From CBDDBX01 sp965225955 (lineage in GTDB: Bacteria > Acidobacteriota > Aminicenantia > UBA2199), in contig CBDDBX010000029.1 in assembly GCA_965225955.1 (NCBI GenBank), positions 1 through 64,000 of the forward strand: DNA of 64,000 bases, written 5' to 3'. A program made the translations under genes and the position numbers. Shown here in pieces: positions 28,601-37,612 of this stretch. A model generated the notes under the pieces. That model had not been told where the DNA came from. It worked only from the letters and a program-made list of their open reading frames with translations, and made no database searches. Within the stretch, counting starts at the first letter, position 1. The number at the start of each line of letters is the position of its first letter.

Positions 28601-29125
28601 ATGTACTGCTACATTTGATGTAGCGCAGGATGCGGTTACAGCTACCGAGGGGCCGGTTAAATTGAGCTTATATGAGATTCTGCAGGTAAGGGTGTTTTCC
28701 AGAAACATACCGATACGGTTTACCGGCTCATTTCTGAGAAGTTTATTGTAGAAGTTGTTCCACACATAAAATGTCTCATCTGCTCCCAGAAAAAGACCTA
28801 TACTCCTGTCTCCATCTTCTCCTCCGTAACCTGCATCCTCCAGAGCACTGTATGCGGTTTCAAGAATTGCTCTGTACTGAGGGTCCATATTCAGAGCATC
28901 GGAATCGTTTATATCAAAAAACTCATTATCAAAGCAGTAGGCATCTTCTAAAAGACCTGCTGCATTAACAAGAGTTTTACCTTTTGTCTCTTTTCTTGTA
29001 ACAGATTCTCTGCCTTTAAGCAGATTATTCCAGAAGAGATCTCTGTTTTCAGCTTCAGGAAACCTGCCGGAAATACCTATTACAGCTATATCTGTCTCTT
29101 TAAATACTCTTTCTTCCTTGTTCAT
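25658..29125 (-). CDS. AT-less polyketide synthase: ketosynthase, C-methyltransferase, ACP
   Basis: The 1155 residues begin with a ketosynthase with Cys167 (TASCATS), His301 (EGHGTAT) and His341 (KTNVGH). A short linker follows whose end (LPAYSFEKRKF) resembles the post-AT region, but there is no acyltransferase. About 640-1000 is a C-methyltransferase (EIGGGTG at 807-813, FGLSPGWW). An ACP carries Ser1092 in FDSLS. With no KR, DH or ER, the expected product is an alpha-methylated beta-keto extension, mono- or gem-dimethyl. Yersiniabactin HMWP1 uses a similar methylating module, though with its own AT. A malonyl-transferring enzyme must come from elsewhere. Confidence 0.9.
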   Translation of the reverse strand: MNKEERVFKETDIAVIGISGRFPEAENRDLFWNNLLKGRESVTRKETKGKTLVNAAGLLEDAYCFDNEFFDINDSDALNMDPQYRAILETAYSALEDAGYGGEDGDRSIGLFLGADETFYVWNNFYNKLLRNEPVNRIGMFLENTLTCRISYKLNLTGPSVAVTASCATSNVAVHYAIQSLLNYDCNMALAGGVNIKVLEEGYQAVEGMSSAYGQLRAYDAAGDGFVPGNGMGILAVKRLEDAIADRDNIYAVISGSSVVNDGNRKAGYHASSVDGEAEAIMKAMVMAERSPADISCIEGHGTATPLGDSVEIRAIDKAYRGISDDDYFCALGSVKTNVGHLNTAAGVAGLIKGILTVKNGVFPPSLNYEVPNPELVKVEKNLFVNTEPYRLPEDKMRIVGVSSFGFGGIDSHIVVEEAPERDKIVNNRKYYLLPVSGKTHQAAERNLDNIREFLKINNSEISEVSYTLWSGRDHMDYRGWVITDSSGAVLGEQKIDKIHSVSGVSSDAVDEEYRKAEEIASAWMRGEDVNYMELFDRIPYKASLPAYSFEKRKFVVSEMSFSPGTSRYCIFDGLNDSNFQLTKHLSRQNRTALTLVEKRGGERKCSLVTDPESLREKFNIREKEILNENEVHLLHRNEAWIRAVDNICFLSVERYLSRYEIFRSAGEFTLNEAMNSLGIKEEFREFFIFLLNLIQKNGYVRREGERVAVVKPLVQSSRLDSAMEEFKRDIPFAYKLMKLIVHSTSHYEEAFTGKIPGNEVLYPGGSYELLQGIDRNGTTELLYCQLSAELIGELVENSRDTVNILEIGGGTGELTDKVLESVKGKKVKYWFTDIGSSFLALYRRKIEDKYDLDIEFIKLDITKDFKSQGIDDGSLDLVIGVNVMQATSAMGQVMSNCRKALVSGGYMMMVQLYKIHDLQELIFGLSPGWWNYREDEIERDKPYFSLEEWHQFYENCGFGNVSSYPELKDEDTSNAALLIGRNVAEESSERVDEISGSKMRRLELIRSGSAEVELEYIETLNDIDIADYSRTWREKNPTGEIINSYENENRGETGISEAGAGGIRSQLEGMITSILDMDEVEEDDFMEPFDSLSVLILCGEIQKVWNVEISAKTLYSLGSVDELAEYVENRSGAEAPETIVNSGEEGNIDLLFDE

Positions 29126-29137
29126 AGTTTCTCCCTA

Positions 29138-29866
29138 CTAAATTTCCAGGAAATTTATGATATCTCTGCAAACCTTTTCGGGTTCGCGATCTATAAAAAA
29201 GTGATTCCCACTGTAGATCCGGCTAACTGCAGAACCGGAAGATACGTGATTCTTCCACTCCGTAACCTTCTCAATGGGTCTTATATTCTCATCTTCATCT
29301 CCATAGAGGAGATAGAGTTCTGTATCCAGAGGATCTGTTCCTCTATAGGTGTAATCTTCACACATCAGACTGTCTGCCCTCAGTATGGGCATGAAAAAGT
29401 TCTTATAATTCTCATCCCAGGAGTTAACCATATCTGTAACATTGTAGTGTTTCAGAAATTCAGCTTCAGTGTAGTCGCGGGTTTTTACCATTCTCAGATT
29501 CTCCGGTGACACTGCTGATGACATAAACATTGCCACCGGTTCAGCACCATATAATTTTCCTGCTGCAAGTGAGAGCTCAAAAGCCATATATGTACCTGAG
29601 CAGTGACCAAATACTGCATAAGGGTAGTCAAAGAGTTCAGGACTCTCCTTAGCCATATCCTCAGCCATCTCCTGATAAGTTGCAGGCATATTTTCTCCCA
29701 GCCGGTTGTCCCGCATAGGGTACTGAACAGGAATAAGGTTGATATCATCTCCGCACAATCTTATCCATCTGGCAAAATATGCTGAGCTGGTGCCAACGTG
29801 GGGAAAGCAGAGGAGATTTACTCTGTCACTGCTTATTCCTCTGCAGTGATTAATCCACTTTGTCAT
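29138..29866 (-). CDS. Type II thioesterase with Cys as predicted nucleophile
   Basis: This 242-residue member of the NRPS/PKS thioesterase family has CFPHVGTSSAYF, VQYPMRDNR, Asp190 in LLYGDED and His222 in GNHFF. At the nucleophile elbow it has GHCSG (Cys89) where nearly all relatives have GHSMG. The fold-defining segments and the Asp/His partners are intact, so this looks like a working Cys-Asp-His triad, not a decayed gene. Cys nucleophiles occur in some NRPS thioesterases that form strained rings, such as those for beta-lactone obafluorin and the monobactam sulfazecin. It overlaps the preceding thioesterase gene by four bases. Confidence 0.88.
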   Translation of the reverse strand: MTKWINHCRGISSDRVNLLCFPHVGTSSAYFARWIRLCGDDINLIPVQYPMRDNRLGENMPATYQEMAEDMAKESPELFDYPYAVFGHCSGTYMAFELSLAAGKLYGAEPVAMFMSSAVSPENLRMVKTRDYTEAEFLKHYNVTDMVNSWDENYKNFFMPILRADSLMCEDYTYRGTDPLDTELYLLYGDEDENIRPIEKVTEWKNHVSSGSAVSRIYSGNHFFIDREPEKVCRDIINFLEI

Positions 29867-30630
29867 ATAACCCCTCTCCTGCAGTCACTGTCTCCGGCTT
29901 CTTCTTCCAGCTCTCTCATATAGAAGTCCCCAAGTTCATGTACAAAGAAGTGGCCTCCTATAAACTCCCTTATGTTGAAACCACCCTCTGTTACCTTAGC
30001 CCACTCCTCCATGAAACCTGCTCCTGCAGGGTAGTCATCTGACCCGGCATGTGCAGTTATGGGAGCTTTAATAACCTCATCTCTGTATGCAAAATCCTCA
30101 TGGAGAATATAGTCGTCTCTGATAATAGGAAGAAAAAAGTCGAGAAACTCCTGGTTATCATATATAAAGGAGTTCTCTTTACTCATACTTTTTAGTTCAT
30201 GAATAAGAGCAGCATCCCCCATACTGATTCTGAAAGTTCCGGGATCCTCAATATTTGGACCGTGTCTTCCGGCAACAAAGATATTTTCAGCCACAAAACC
30301 GTATCTCTTTTCCAGAAAATGCTCCACTTTAAAAGCAATAGCAGCTCCCATACTGTGGCCAAAAAAAGAGTAGCTTCTTCCTCTTACAGCCTGCTCTATT
30401 ACGGGAACCAGTTCTTCTACAAGATTGTCAAAACTTACCAGACTCTTCTCCTGGTTCCGCATTCCCCTTCCAGACAGCTCCACAGGAGCAAAAACAACAC
30501 TCTCTGACTTATCCACCCACTTTTTGTAAGCAGCAGCATTACCTCCGGCATGGTAGAAGCATATAACCAGGTGCCGGGGATCAGAGTCAAGATTTTTGTT
30601 GTATACAAAGTATTTATTCAGATCATACAT
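29863..30630 (-). CDS. Type II thioesterase
   Basis: This 255-residue alpha/beta hydrolase has CFYHAGGNAAAYKKW, VELSGRGMRN, nucleophile Ser93 in FFGHSMGAA, the acid in HAGSDDYPAG and the His in IGGHFFVHE. It is the standard editing thioesterase of NRPS/PKS lines. It follows the largest NRPS gene by 15 bases and overlaps a second, Cys-type thioesterase by four, so the two are made together and have probably diverged in task. Confidence 0.92.
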   Translation of the reverse strand: MYDLNKYFVYNKNLDSDPRHLVICFYHAGGNAAAYKKWVDKSESVVFAPVELSGRGMRNQEKSLVSFDNLVEELVPVIEQAVRGRSYSFFGHSMGAAIAFKVEHFLEKRYGFVAENIFVAGRHGPNIEDPGTFRISMGDAALIHELKSMSKENSFIYDNQEFLDFFLPIIRDDYILHEDFAYRDEVIKAPITAHAGSDDYPAGAGFMEEWAKVTEGGFNIREFIGGHFFVHELGDFYMRELEEEAGDSDCRRGVI

Positions 30631-30645
30631 TACTGTTCCTCCCTT

Positions 30646-33600
30646 TTAAATTGAATCCCAATCCTCTTTTACAAGGCTATCTATTACCCTTCTGTACTCC
30701 TCAAACATCTCACTAAGTTCCTCTTTGTCAAAGGCCTCTGTAACATAGTCCCAGTTGAAGTAGAGCTCCTCATTTCTTGTTCTCAGCTGATGATCCAGAA
30801 CCACCTGAGGTGTCTGGCTTATAGCAAAGGTCTCTTCAATACGGTCAAGATAGATATTCTCTTTTCCCTCTGATACTTCACCAGCCATCATACTTGTAAA
30901 GACAAAAGGCATAACCGCTTTTCTTGAATCACTACCCACCATCTTTCTCAGAAGAGAAACTCCATCGTAAGATCTGTACTCAATATGTCTCCATAACTCT
31001 TCCTGAACTGATGCTACCTGCTGAGCAAAACTCTTCTGCTCATCTGAGTAGTATGAGAGGAGAGTTATATTGGTGAAATCCCCCAGCACTTCTGCAACCT
31101 TCTCATGGAGAGGAAGCCTGTTGAATAGAGTAAGATTCAGGCTTACATCAGGGTTAAGCCCTTTCTCTGCCAGAAGCTTCATATATGCGGTGCACACAAC
31201 AGCAGATAGTGTTACCCTGAGACTCTTTGACTTACTGTTCAGCACTTCAAGATCCCTTTTGGGTATAGCAAATTCCATACGTGCATAACGGGGTTCATCT
31301 ATCTGATCAAGGGGCTTTTTATAATCAAAAGCCGGAGCCGGAGGAATAGTTTTAATATGCTCTTCCCAGTAATCTACAGCCTCTTTATGGTAAGATTTAC
31401 TGGCTATCCAGCTCTTCTCCTGATGGAGATACTCCCTGAAACTGTAACCCGGATAGTCGGGACTTTCACCAAAATATTCAGCAAAAACCTGACTCATGAA
31501 CATTCTCACACTCCAGCCATCAAGAATCAGGCAATCAAGGCTGATATGGAGTGAAGGATCTTCTGAAGAATCTCGTGTAAGGAAGAGTTCAAACATGGGC
31601 CAGGTTCCGGGTTTATAGCTCCTGTGACTCCACTCTTCCCTCAAACGGCTTCTTTCAGCTTCATCCTCTATTTTCAGCTCTTTAACATTGTAGTATGGGA
31701 CATCTTTCATAACCTCCTGGGTACCGGAGTCATAAATTAATGTTCTCAAACCTTCCTGATTTGCAATAACCTTATTAACAGCCTTCTCTATACCTTCACG
31801 GTTAATATCCTTTACTTTGAACTCTATATAGTAGTGAGCATTAACATTCCCCAGCTCATATACACTCTCCCGGCCTACAATATATGCCAGCTGAATAGGA
31901 GTCAGCTTGAATACTCTTCCTGCAACTTCACCACTCTCCTGTTTTGAGAGAAACTCTACAAGTCCATCTTTATGGAGCTTCAGTTCAGTCATCAGCTCCC
32001 GGGTCATTGCTCCCTGTTCAGCCTTGTACTTAAGCTTCCCACCTTCAGCCCAGAGCCTTATATTCTGCTCACTGCAGCGGTTGATAATCTGCTCTTCCCT
32101 CCTGTAATCCTCTCTATCTGTCTCTTCATCTCTCTTAAGGTGGTAAAGTCTCTTAATCTCCTCCTGCTTTTCACTGTAGAACTCAATAAGCTCTCTGAGG
32201 GAGTTGTACTTCATCATATCCACAACTGATGGTCTCACCAGGTACTTCTCTTCAAGCTTGTTTGCCAGGTTAATGATCTCCACTGAAGAGACTCCCAATT
32301 GAAAAAGATTATCTGAACTCTGAATATCTGAAAGCCCCAGAATACGCTCAACTTCACCAAGTACTGCAAGTTCATCCATTACTGCTTCAGTACGGTTTTT
32401 CAGCTCATCTTCAAGGCGCTTTATCTGTTTTTCATCATCGATCCGACGGGACTCCAGAAGCTCTTTGATTCTGCTGTAGCTCATGTTTTCAAGAACCAGC
32501 TCCATATCTGAATCTTCAATAGCTTCATCCACCTCAAACTCTTCACTACCGCTGTTCTCTCTATCTGAACTCTCTTCAGCATTACTATAAAAGTCCATTA
32601 AGGCCCCAAGATCCGGATACTTCATCATATCCCCTACAGGAGGTCTGAATCCATACTCTGCTTCCAGGCGGTTTGCAAGATTGATTATCTCCAGAGAGGA
32701 TACCCCAATAGCAGCAAAACTGTCCGAAGGACTCAGACTATCAAGGCCAAGTGCATCTGCAACTACAGCAATAACTCCCTTTTCATCTTCAGTAACCACT
32801 CTCTTTTCAGGTTTCTTATACAGAGAGCACAGTTTTTTACGATCTATCTTGTTATTTGAAGTAACAGGGAACTCTTTAAGAACAAATATCTTCTCAGGAA
32901 CGCAGTAGAGAGGAAGCAGATCTTTAAGCTTCTCTGCTATCCAGGATTCTTTTAGCTCTTCACGGGATTTTACAAAGCCCAGAAGCTTTTTGTTCTCCAT
33001 CTTATCCCCATAAGCGATAATAACCACTTCCGGTATACCGATCTTATGAAAGGCTGACTCAATGTCTCCCAGCTCAATTCTGTATCCATTGACTTTAACC
33101 TGAGTATCAAGACGCCCCAGAAACTCAATAACACCATTACTGTCGTATCTGCCGTAATCCCCGGTATCGTAAAGACGGATATCTGATTCAGGGTGGTGAA
33201 AAAAGGCCCGGTCTGTAAGTTCAGAATCATTAAGATAACCTTCTGCAAGCCCTCTTCCTGCAATATGAAGCCTTCCGGTAACATAATCCGGGCAGGGCCT
33301 TTTAAAAGTATCAAGTACATAGAACTGCTGATTTGATAAAGGGTAACCATAAGGAATAGACTTCCACTCTTTATGGATCTCTTTAACATTGTAGTAGTTT
33401 GACCAGATTGAGGCTTCAGTTGCCCCTCCCATACTTACAAGATCTGCATCAGGTGTAACTCTCTCCATCTTCCCGAAAAGGTCCATTGGAATCCAGTCTC
33501 CCGAAAGCATGACTTTTCTCAGAGCTCTGTTTATTAATCCCTGATCCACAAGATAGTCGAGATAGATTTTCATAAACACAGGAACAGTGTTCCAGACTGT

Positions 33601-35634
33601 TACTCCATGTTTTTCACACAAGTCTCCCATAAGTCGCGGGTCCAGCCTCTCCTCCTGAGAAGGAATAACCATAGAACCACCGCTATTCAGAAGACCGAAA
33701 ATATCATATACAGACAGGTCAAAGTTCAGAGCTGAAAGTGCTATGCAGCGATCATCTTCACCGATACCATTTCTTCTGTTAACATCAAGAATAGTATTCA
33801 TTGCTGCATCGTGGGTAATTACAACCCCTTTGGGTTTACCTGTAGAACCGGAAGTAAAGATAGTATATGCAACTTCCTTCTGGTCTGTAGTATACTCAGA
33901 AGCTTTTGCCCCGGGATTTGCCATTCTGTAGCTTAAACAACTGCAACCTTCAATCTCTCTGTCAGGGCTGTCCAGAAAGAGAGCAACACCTTCGGCTTTA
34001 TTGTAGATCTCCCTTATTCTTACATCCGGCTGATCAGGTGTAACAGGTACATAAGAGCAACCATAAGAGAGGATACCCAGGATAACAGCTACTGCATCAA
34101 AGTCGTACTCCTGGCATATTAGTACAGATCTGCCTCTGGGAATATTTCTGCTTTCCATAAGTGCTGCCACAGCATCAGCCCGGGCTTTAAGTTCACCGTA
34201 AGTCCAGGCTCTGTTACCTGAGACTACAGCAGTTCTCCCGGGTTCAGCAATAGCTCTTTTAAAGATACCTTTGTGAAGAACCGTATCCCCCCATTCCGCA
34301 GGGACACAATTTACCTGCTTCTGAATATCTGCAGAACCAGATGGTCTCGGGTCTTTCAGGGGTTCTCCCCAGACTTCAGGGCTATCTGTGCATCTAAGTA
34401 CCAGACGAATGTACTGATCAAACATGCTGTCCACTACATCCGGCATAAAGGCTGAATCCATGCAGTCCCAGGACAAAAGAACACCTCCCCGCATGGGAAA
34501 GACCTGATGATCCATTACAACCTGTGGTGTAGTGGATTCGCACCATGAGATATTTTCAGCAAAGATATTACTGCCTCTGTTGTGCTCCACCTCAATACCA
34601 CTGGTAAAAACAACAGGATATATTCTTGCTTCTCCTGTAAGTCTGTAGATATCCTTAAGTACTTCCACACCATCGTAGGCTGCGTGTTCAATATCCATCC
34701 ACAACTGCTTCTGCAGTTGAGCAGCATCATCTTTAAGACTCTGGTTTCTGATATTGGTTTCCAGAAGAATAACTCCGGTAAACTCCCCGATTATTCTTTG
34801 AATATCCGGGTGTATATTTTTTCTGAGAGAGGAGGTTACACTAATGGCGAACCGTGAACCCCCTCCCCATGCGGACAAAACCTGGGAATAGAGAGAGAGA
34901 AGAGCTGCAGAAGGAGTTAATCCCAGCTTTGCAGCTGTAGAACAAAATCTCTTCCACCTCTTTTCAGAAAGGAACCTCTCTCTTCTAACGTAAAGAGGCT
35001 TCTCTTCAGAGATCCTCTCTATTTTCAGCGGAAGCTCAGGGGCACCGGGGAAATCATCAAGTCTCTTTTCCCAGTACTCAGCGTGACTTCTGTACTCATC
35101 TGTTTTCTTATACTCCTCCAGTTGTTCCAGATACTCTCTGAAACCTATTCCGTACTCAGTAAGTTTCTCTCCTCCATAAGCTCTGGAAAGCTCCTCACCA
35201 AAAATGTACATACTGGAGAGGTCAGCAAAGATCATATCTATCTTTACAAAGATCTTGTAGTCACTTCCATTGAGCTGAAGAACTCTGAAATCAAACATTC
35301 TCTTCCCATCAGGAATGATTTCATACTTCATCTCTTTTCTTGTATCTTCTATGAACTCTTCTACATTATCCAGATCCTGAGCTCTGTAGAATCTGAAAGG
35401 CAGCTCTGTATCTTCAGAATACCTCTGCTTAAGTCCGGGTTCCACAACCATGTTAAGCATAGGATGGGCCCGGGCTACCTGATTGAGACTGCTCTTCAGC
35501 TTATCAACTTCCAGGTCTTTTACATCGATTTCAAATGCGGCATTACAACTATTACCACCCCATTCAATCTCCCTGCTCCGCCCGAGCCAGTAAGCTCTCT
35601 GAAGAGGATTCAGATCAAAACTCTCTTTTCTCAT
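30646..35634 (-). CDS. NRPS protein: Cy-A(Cys-like)-T-T-TubC docking-Cy
   Basis: The 1662 residues start with a heterocyclization domain (1-430, D133xxxxD138xxS141). A pyochelin-type adenylation domain follows (NFDLSVYDIF, WNTVPVF, LSGDWIP, GGATEASIWS), whose pocket matches the cysteine-type D-L-Y-N pattern I recall. Then come two carriers (Ser980 in GVSSLE, Ser1117 in GVSSVE), an internal TubC-like docking segment (about 1185-1232, IRLWAEGGKLKYKAEQGAM) and a second heterocyclization domain (D1367xxxxD1372xxS1375) at the C terminus. An embedded methyltransferase is absent. I infer formation of thiazoline rings, the last one on a partner protein. The start overlaps the FAAL stop by four bases. 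Confidence 0.9.
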   Translation of the reverse strand: MRKESFDLNPLQRAYWLGRSREIEWGGNSCNAAFEIDVKDLEVDKLKSSLNQVARAHPMLNMVVEPGLKQRYSEDTELPFRFYRAQDLDNVEEFIEDTRKEMKYEIIPDGKRMFDFRVLQLNGSDYKIFVKIDMIFADLSSMYIFGEELSRAYGGEKLTEYGIGFREYLEQLEEYKKTDEYRSHAEYWEKRLDDFPGAPELPLKIERISEEKPLYVRRERFLSEKRWKRFCSTAAKLGLTPSAALLSLYSQVLSAWGGGSRFAISVTSSLRKNIHPDIQRIIGEFTGVILLETNIRNQSLKDDAAQLQKQLWMDIEHAAYDGVEVLKDIYRLTGEARIYPVVFTSGIEVEHNRGSNIFAENISWCESTTPQVVMDHQVFPMRGGVLLSWDCMDSAFMPDVVDSMFDQYIRLVLRCTDSPEVWGEPLKDPRPSGSADIQKQVNCVPAEWGDTVLHKGIFKRAIAEPGRTAVVSGNRAWTYGELKARADAVAALMESRNIPRGRSVLICQEYDFDAVAVILGILSYGCSYVPVTPDQPDVRIREIYNKAEGVALFLDSPDREIEGCSCLSYRMANPGAKASEYTTDQKEVAYTIFTSGSTGKPKGVVITHDAAMNTILDVNRRNGIGEDDRCIALSALNFDLSVYDIFGLLNSGGSMVIPSQEERLDPRLMGDLCEKHGVTVWNTVPVFMKIYLDYLVDQGLINRALRKVMLSGDWIPMDLFGKMERVTPDADLVSMGGATEASIWSNYYNVKEIHKEWKSIPYGYPLSNQQFYVLDTFKRPCPDYVTGRLHIAGRGLAEGYLNDSELTDRAFFHHPESDIRLYDTGDYGRYDSNGVIEFLGRLDTQVKVNGYRIELGDIESAFHKIGIPEVVIIAYGDKMENKKLLGFVKSREELKESWIAEKLKDLLPLYCVPEKIFVLKEFPVTSNNKIDRKKLCSLYKKPEKRVVTEDEKGVIAVVADALGLDSLSPSDSFAAIGVSSLEIINLANRLEAEYGFRPPVGDMMKYPDLGALMDFYSNAEESSDRENSGSEEFEVDEAIEDSDMELVLENMSYSRIKELLESRRIDDEKQIKRLEDELKNRTEAVMDELAVLGEVERILGLSDIQSSDNLFQLGVSSVEIINLANKLEEKYLVRPSVVDMMKYNSLRELIEFYSEKQEEIKRLYHLKRDEETDREDYRREEQIINRCSEQNIRLWAEGGKLKYKAEQGAMTRELMTELKLHKDGLVEFLSKQESGEVAGRVFKLTPIQLAYIVGRESVYELGNVNAHYYIEFKVKDINREGIEKAVNKVIANQEGLRTLIYDSGTQEVMKDVPYYNVKELKIEDEAERSRLREEWSHRSYKPGTWPMFELFLTRDSSEDPSLHISLDCLILDGWSVRMFMSQVFAEYFGESPDYPGYSFREYLHQEKSWIASKSYHKEAVDYWEEHIKTIPPAPAFDYKKPLDQIDEPRYARMEFAIPKRDLEVLNSKSKSLRVTLSAVVCTAYMKLLAEKGLNPDVSLNLTLFNRLPLHEKVAEVLGDFTNITLLSYYSDEQKSFAQQVASVQEELWRHIEYRSYDGVSLLRKMVGSDSRKAVMPFVFTSMMAGEVSEGKENIYLDRIEETFAISQTPQVVLDHQLRTRNEELYFNWDYVTEAFDKEELSEMFEEYRRVIDSLVKEDWDSI

Positions 35635-37607
35635 TTCACCATACCCTCTATATGTTCTGACAGTTTCCGAATATTGTTCTTTTCAAAGAGAAGAGCTATG
35701 GAAACATAGACTCCGATTCTCTTTTTTATGGTTTCCACCAGCTCCATAAGCATAAGTGATCCCATACCAAGCTCAGTAAAGAGCATATCTTCTGATATCT
35801 CTTCCGGTGCAACACCTTTGCTGCCGGCAATTATACTCCTGATAACCTTATCAACAGCTTCGGTGCTCTTTTCTGGTTCCGTGACTCCTTCCCACTGGTA
35901 GTTGGTTTCAGGTAGTGTTCCTCTGTTTATCAGGTCCTTAACCCGGCTTCTCTTTATCTTTCCACTTCCGGTTCTGGGAAGAGTGTAAGCTGATACAAAG
36001 ACTATTCTTCCGGTAGCTATACCACTGGTTTTTACAATCTCATTTCTGATATCTTCAGAAAGTTCCGCATATCCGGCTTCACCATGTTTCTGAGTCTCTT
36101 TTACAACTATCAGCTCTTCACCACTATCTCCTGTTAAGGATACAGCGCAGCTGCCATAAACAGCATCATCTCCTGCAACCCTGTTTACACTGAACTCGAT
36201 ATCATCGGGATAGTAGTTAAGACCTTTTATGATGATAATATCTTTAACTCTTCCGGTAATAAAGAGCTCTCCATTCTCATCAAGAAACCCGATATCTCCG
36301 GTTTTTGTATACTTTATGCCAGCTTCGGTTTTTCCAAAAAGCTTCTCTGTAGCTTCCCTGTTCTTCCAGTATCCGGGAATCATTGAAGTTCCGTAAAAAG
36401 CGATTTCCCCTATTTTATGAGCTCCCGCATCTTCACCTCTGCTATCCAGAATAATGATCTTATGATCCTCCAGGTGGGTTCCGTTTCCTGTAAGAAGAAG
36501 TTCACCATCTCCTGCTTTAAGCTCGCCGGTTAATTCTGAAACCAGTCCTTTTTCAATAACCTCAAGAGTACCTTCTCCAAGTTTTGAACGATCTATCTTT
36601 ACCCAGTGCATAGGGTTCTCAGATGAGTAGATTGAGATGCAGGCAGTTGCTTCAGTCTGACCATAGCCGAAACTTACGACATCTTTTCCCATATTGTACC
36701 TGCTGCAGAGACCTGTGAACTCCATCATGGAGTTAACATTCATTATCTCCCCTCCCGCAAGAATCCATCTGAGAGCTTTCAGATCCACACCTGTCATGTC
36801 ACCCTCTCTGCAGTTTTTCACCGCTTCACTGGTAAGCTTAAAGGCAAAATTTGAGCAGATTGAGTAGTTGCACTCATAATCACTCATGGCTCTGAGCCAG
36901 AGTAGAGGGTTTTCAATAAACTCACTTCCTTTAACCAGAACCATTAAGTTTCCTTTATAGAGAGCCGTAAGAAGAGAGGTAACAAGCCCCATTACGTGAT
37001 AGTAGGGCATCCAGCTGGCAAAGATACTGGTTTCATCTGAATCGATCTTTCTGCAGTATCCCTCTACATTGAGTAAGATCCCCTCCTGAGTCATTACAAC
37101 GCCTTTTGGATTACCTGTAGAGCCTGAAGTATAGAGAATCACACCATTTTCATTGACTCTTTTTGGTTCTGCCGGAACCTCTCCGGGAATTGAGGTTAAG
37201 ATCTGCAGTTTTGACAGCCTGGAAGAACTACTGAATATTTCACTTAGCTCATCTTTTACCTCTCTGGCTGTAAGAATGCAGACTGCTTCTGAGTTTTCTA
37301 TATAGTTTTCCCAGCGACTGGGATCGGAGTTTTCCCTCACCATTTCCAGAGGAACAGGAATCATACCTTTATAATGGCAGGCAAGAAAACCAGCCATGAA
37401 CCGGGCTGAACTTCTGAAAATCAGGGCAACCCTATCTCCATACTGAGCACCGCTCTTCTCTATAGCAAAAGCAAATCCCATAACCTCTTTATGCAGATCA
37501 GAGAAGCTGGTTTCCAGATATTCACCACCACCGTTGTATTCTGCATACACAGGCTTTTCCGGTGATTTCTCTACATACTCTTCAAAGATATCTATTAAAT
37601 ATTTCAT
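35631..37607 (-). CDS. Fatty-acyl-AMP ligase fused to an acyl carrier protein (FAAL-ACP)
   Basis: Residues 1-570 are an adenylate-forming enzyme with YTSGSTGNPKG, FGYGQTEA, TGDIGFLDENGELFITGR and KDIIIIKGLNYYPDDIE; the last is typical of fatty-acyl-AMP ligases that load carrier proteins instead of CoA. Residues 585-658 form an ACP with Ser617 in LGMGSLM. Such proteins start lipopeptide lines. It lies between two cysteine-type NRPS genes (five-base gap, four-base overlap), so it probably supplies the acyl starter of the heterocycle-forming part, replacing the salicylate loading of pyochelin and yersiniabactin. An aryl acid substrate such as a cinnamate cannot be excluded. Confidence 0.9.
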   Translation of the reverse strand: MKYLIDIFEEYVEKSPEKPVYAEYNGGGEYLETSFSDLHKEVMGFAFAIEKSGAQYGDRVALIFRSSARFMAGFLACHYKGMIPVPLEMVRENSDPSRWENYIENSEAVCILTAREVKDELSEIFSSSSRLSKLQILTSIPGEVPAEPKRVNENGVILYTSGSTGNPKGVVMTQEGILLNVEGYCRKIDSDETSIFASWMPYYHVMGLVTSLLTALYKGNLMVLVKGSEFIENPLLWLRAMSDYECNYSICSNFAFKLTSEAVKNCREGDMTGVDLKALRWILAGGEIMNVNSMMEFTGLCSRYNMGKDVVSFGYGQTEATACISIYSSENPMHWVKIDRSKLGEGTLEVIEKGLVSELTGELKAGDGELLLTGNGTHLEDHKIIILDSRGEDAGAHKIGEIAFYGTSMIPGYWKNREATEKLFGKTEAGIKYTKTGDIGFLDENGELFITGRVKDIIIIKGLNYYPDDIEFSVNRVAGDDAVYGSCAVSLTGDSGEELIVVKETQKHGEAGYAELSEDIRNEIVKTSGIATGRIVFVSAYTLPRTGSGKIKRSRVKDLINRGTLPETNYQWEGVTEPEKSTEAVDKVIRSIIAGSKGVAPEEISEDMLFTELGMGSLMLMELVETIKKRIGVYVSIALLFEKNNIRKLSEHIEGMVK

Positions 37608-37612
37608 AAAAA

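Noticed and set aside
35083..35709. 208-residue frame on the plus strand
   Set aside because: Antisense shadow of the N-terminal Cy domain of the 1662-residue NRPS protein and the end of the FAAL-ACP gene.
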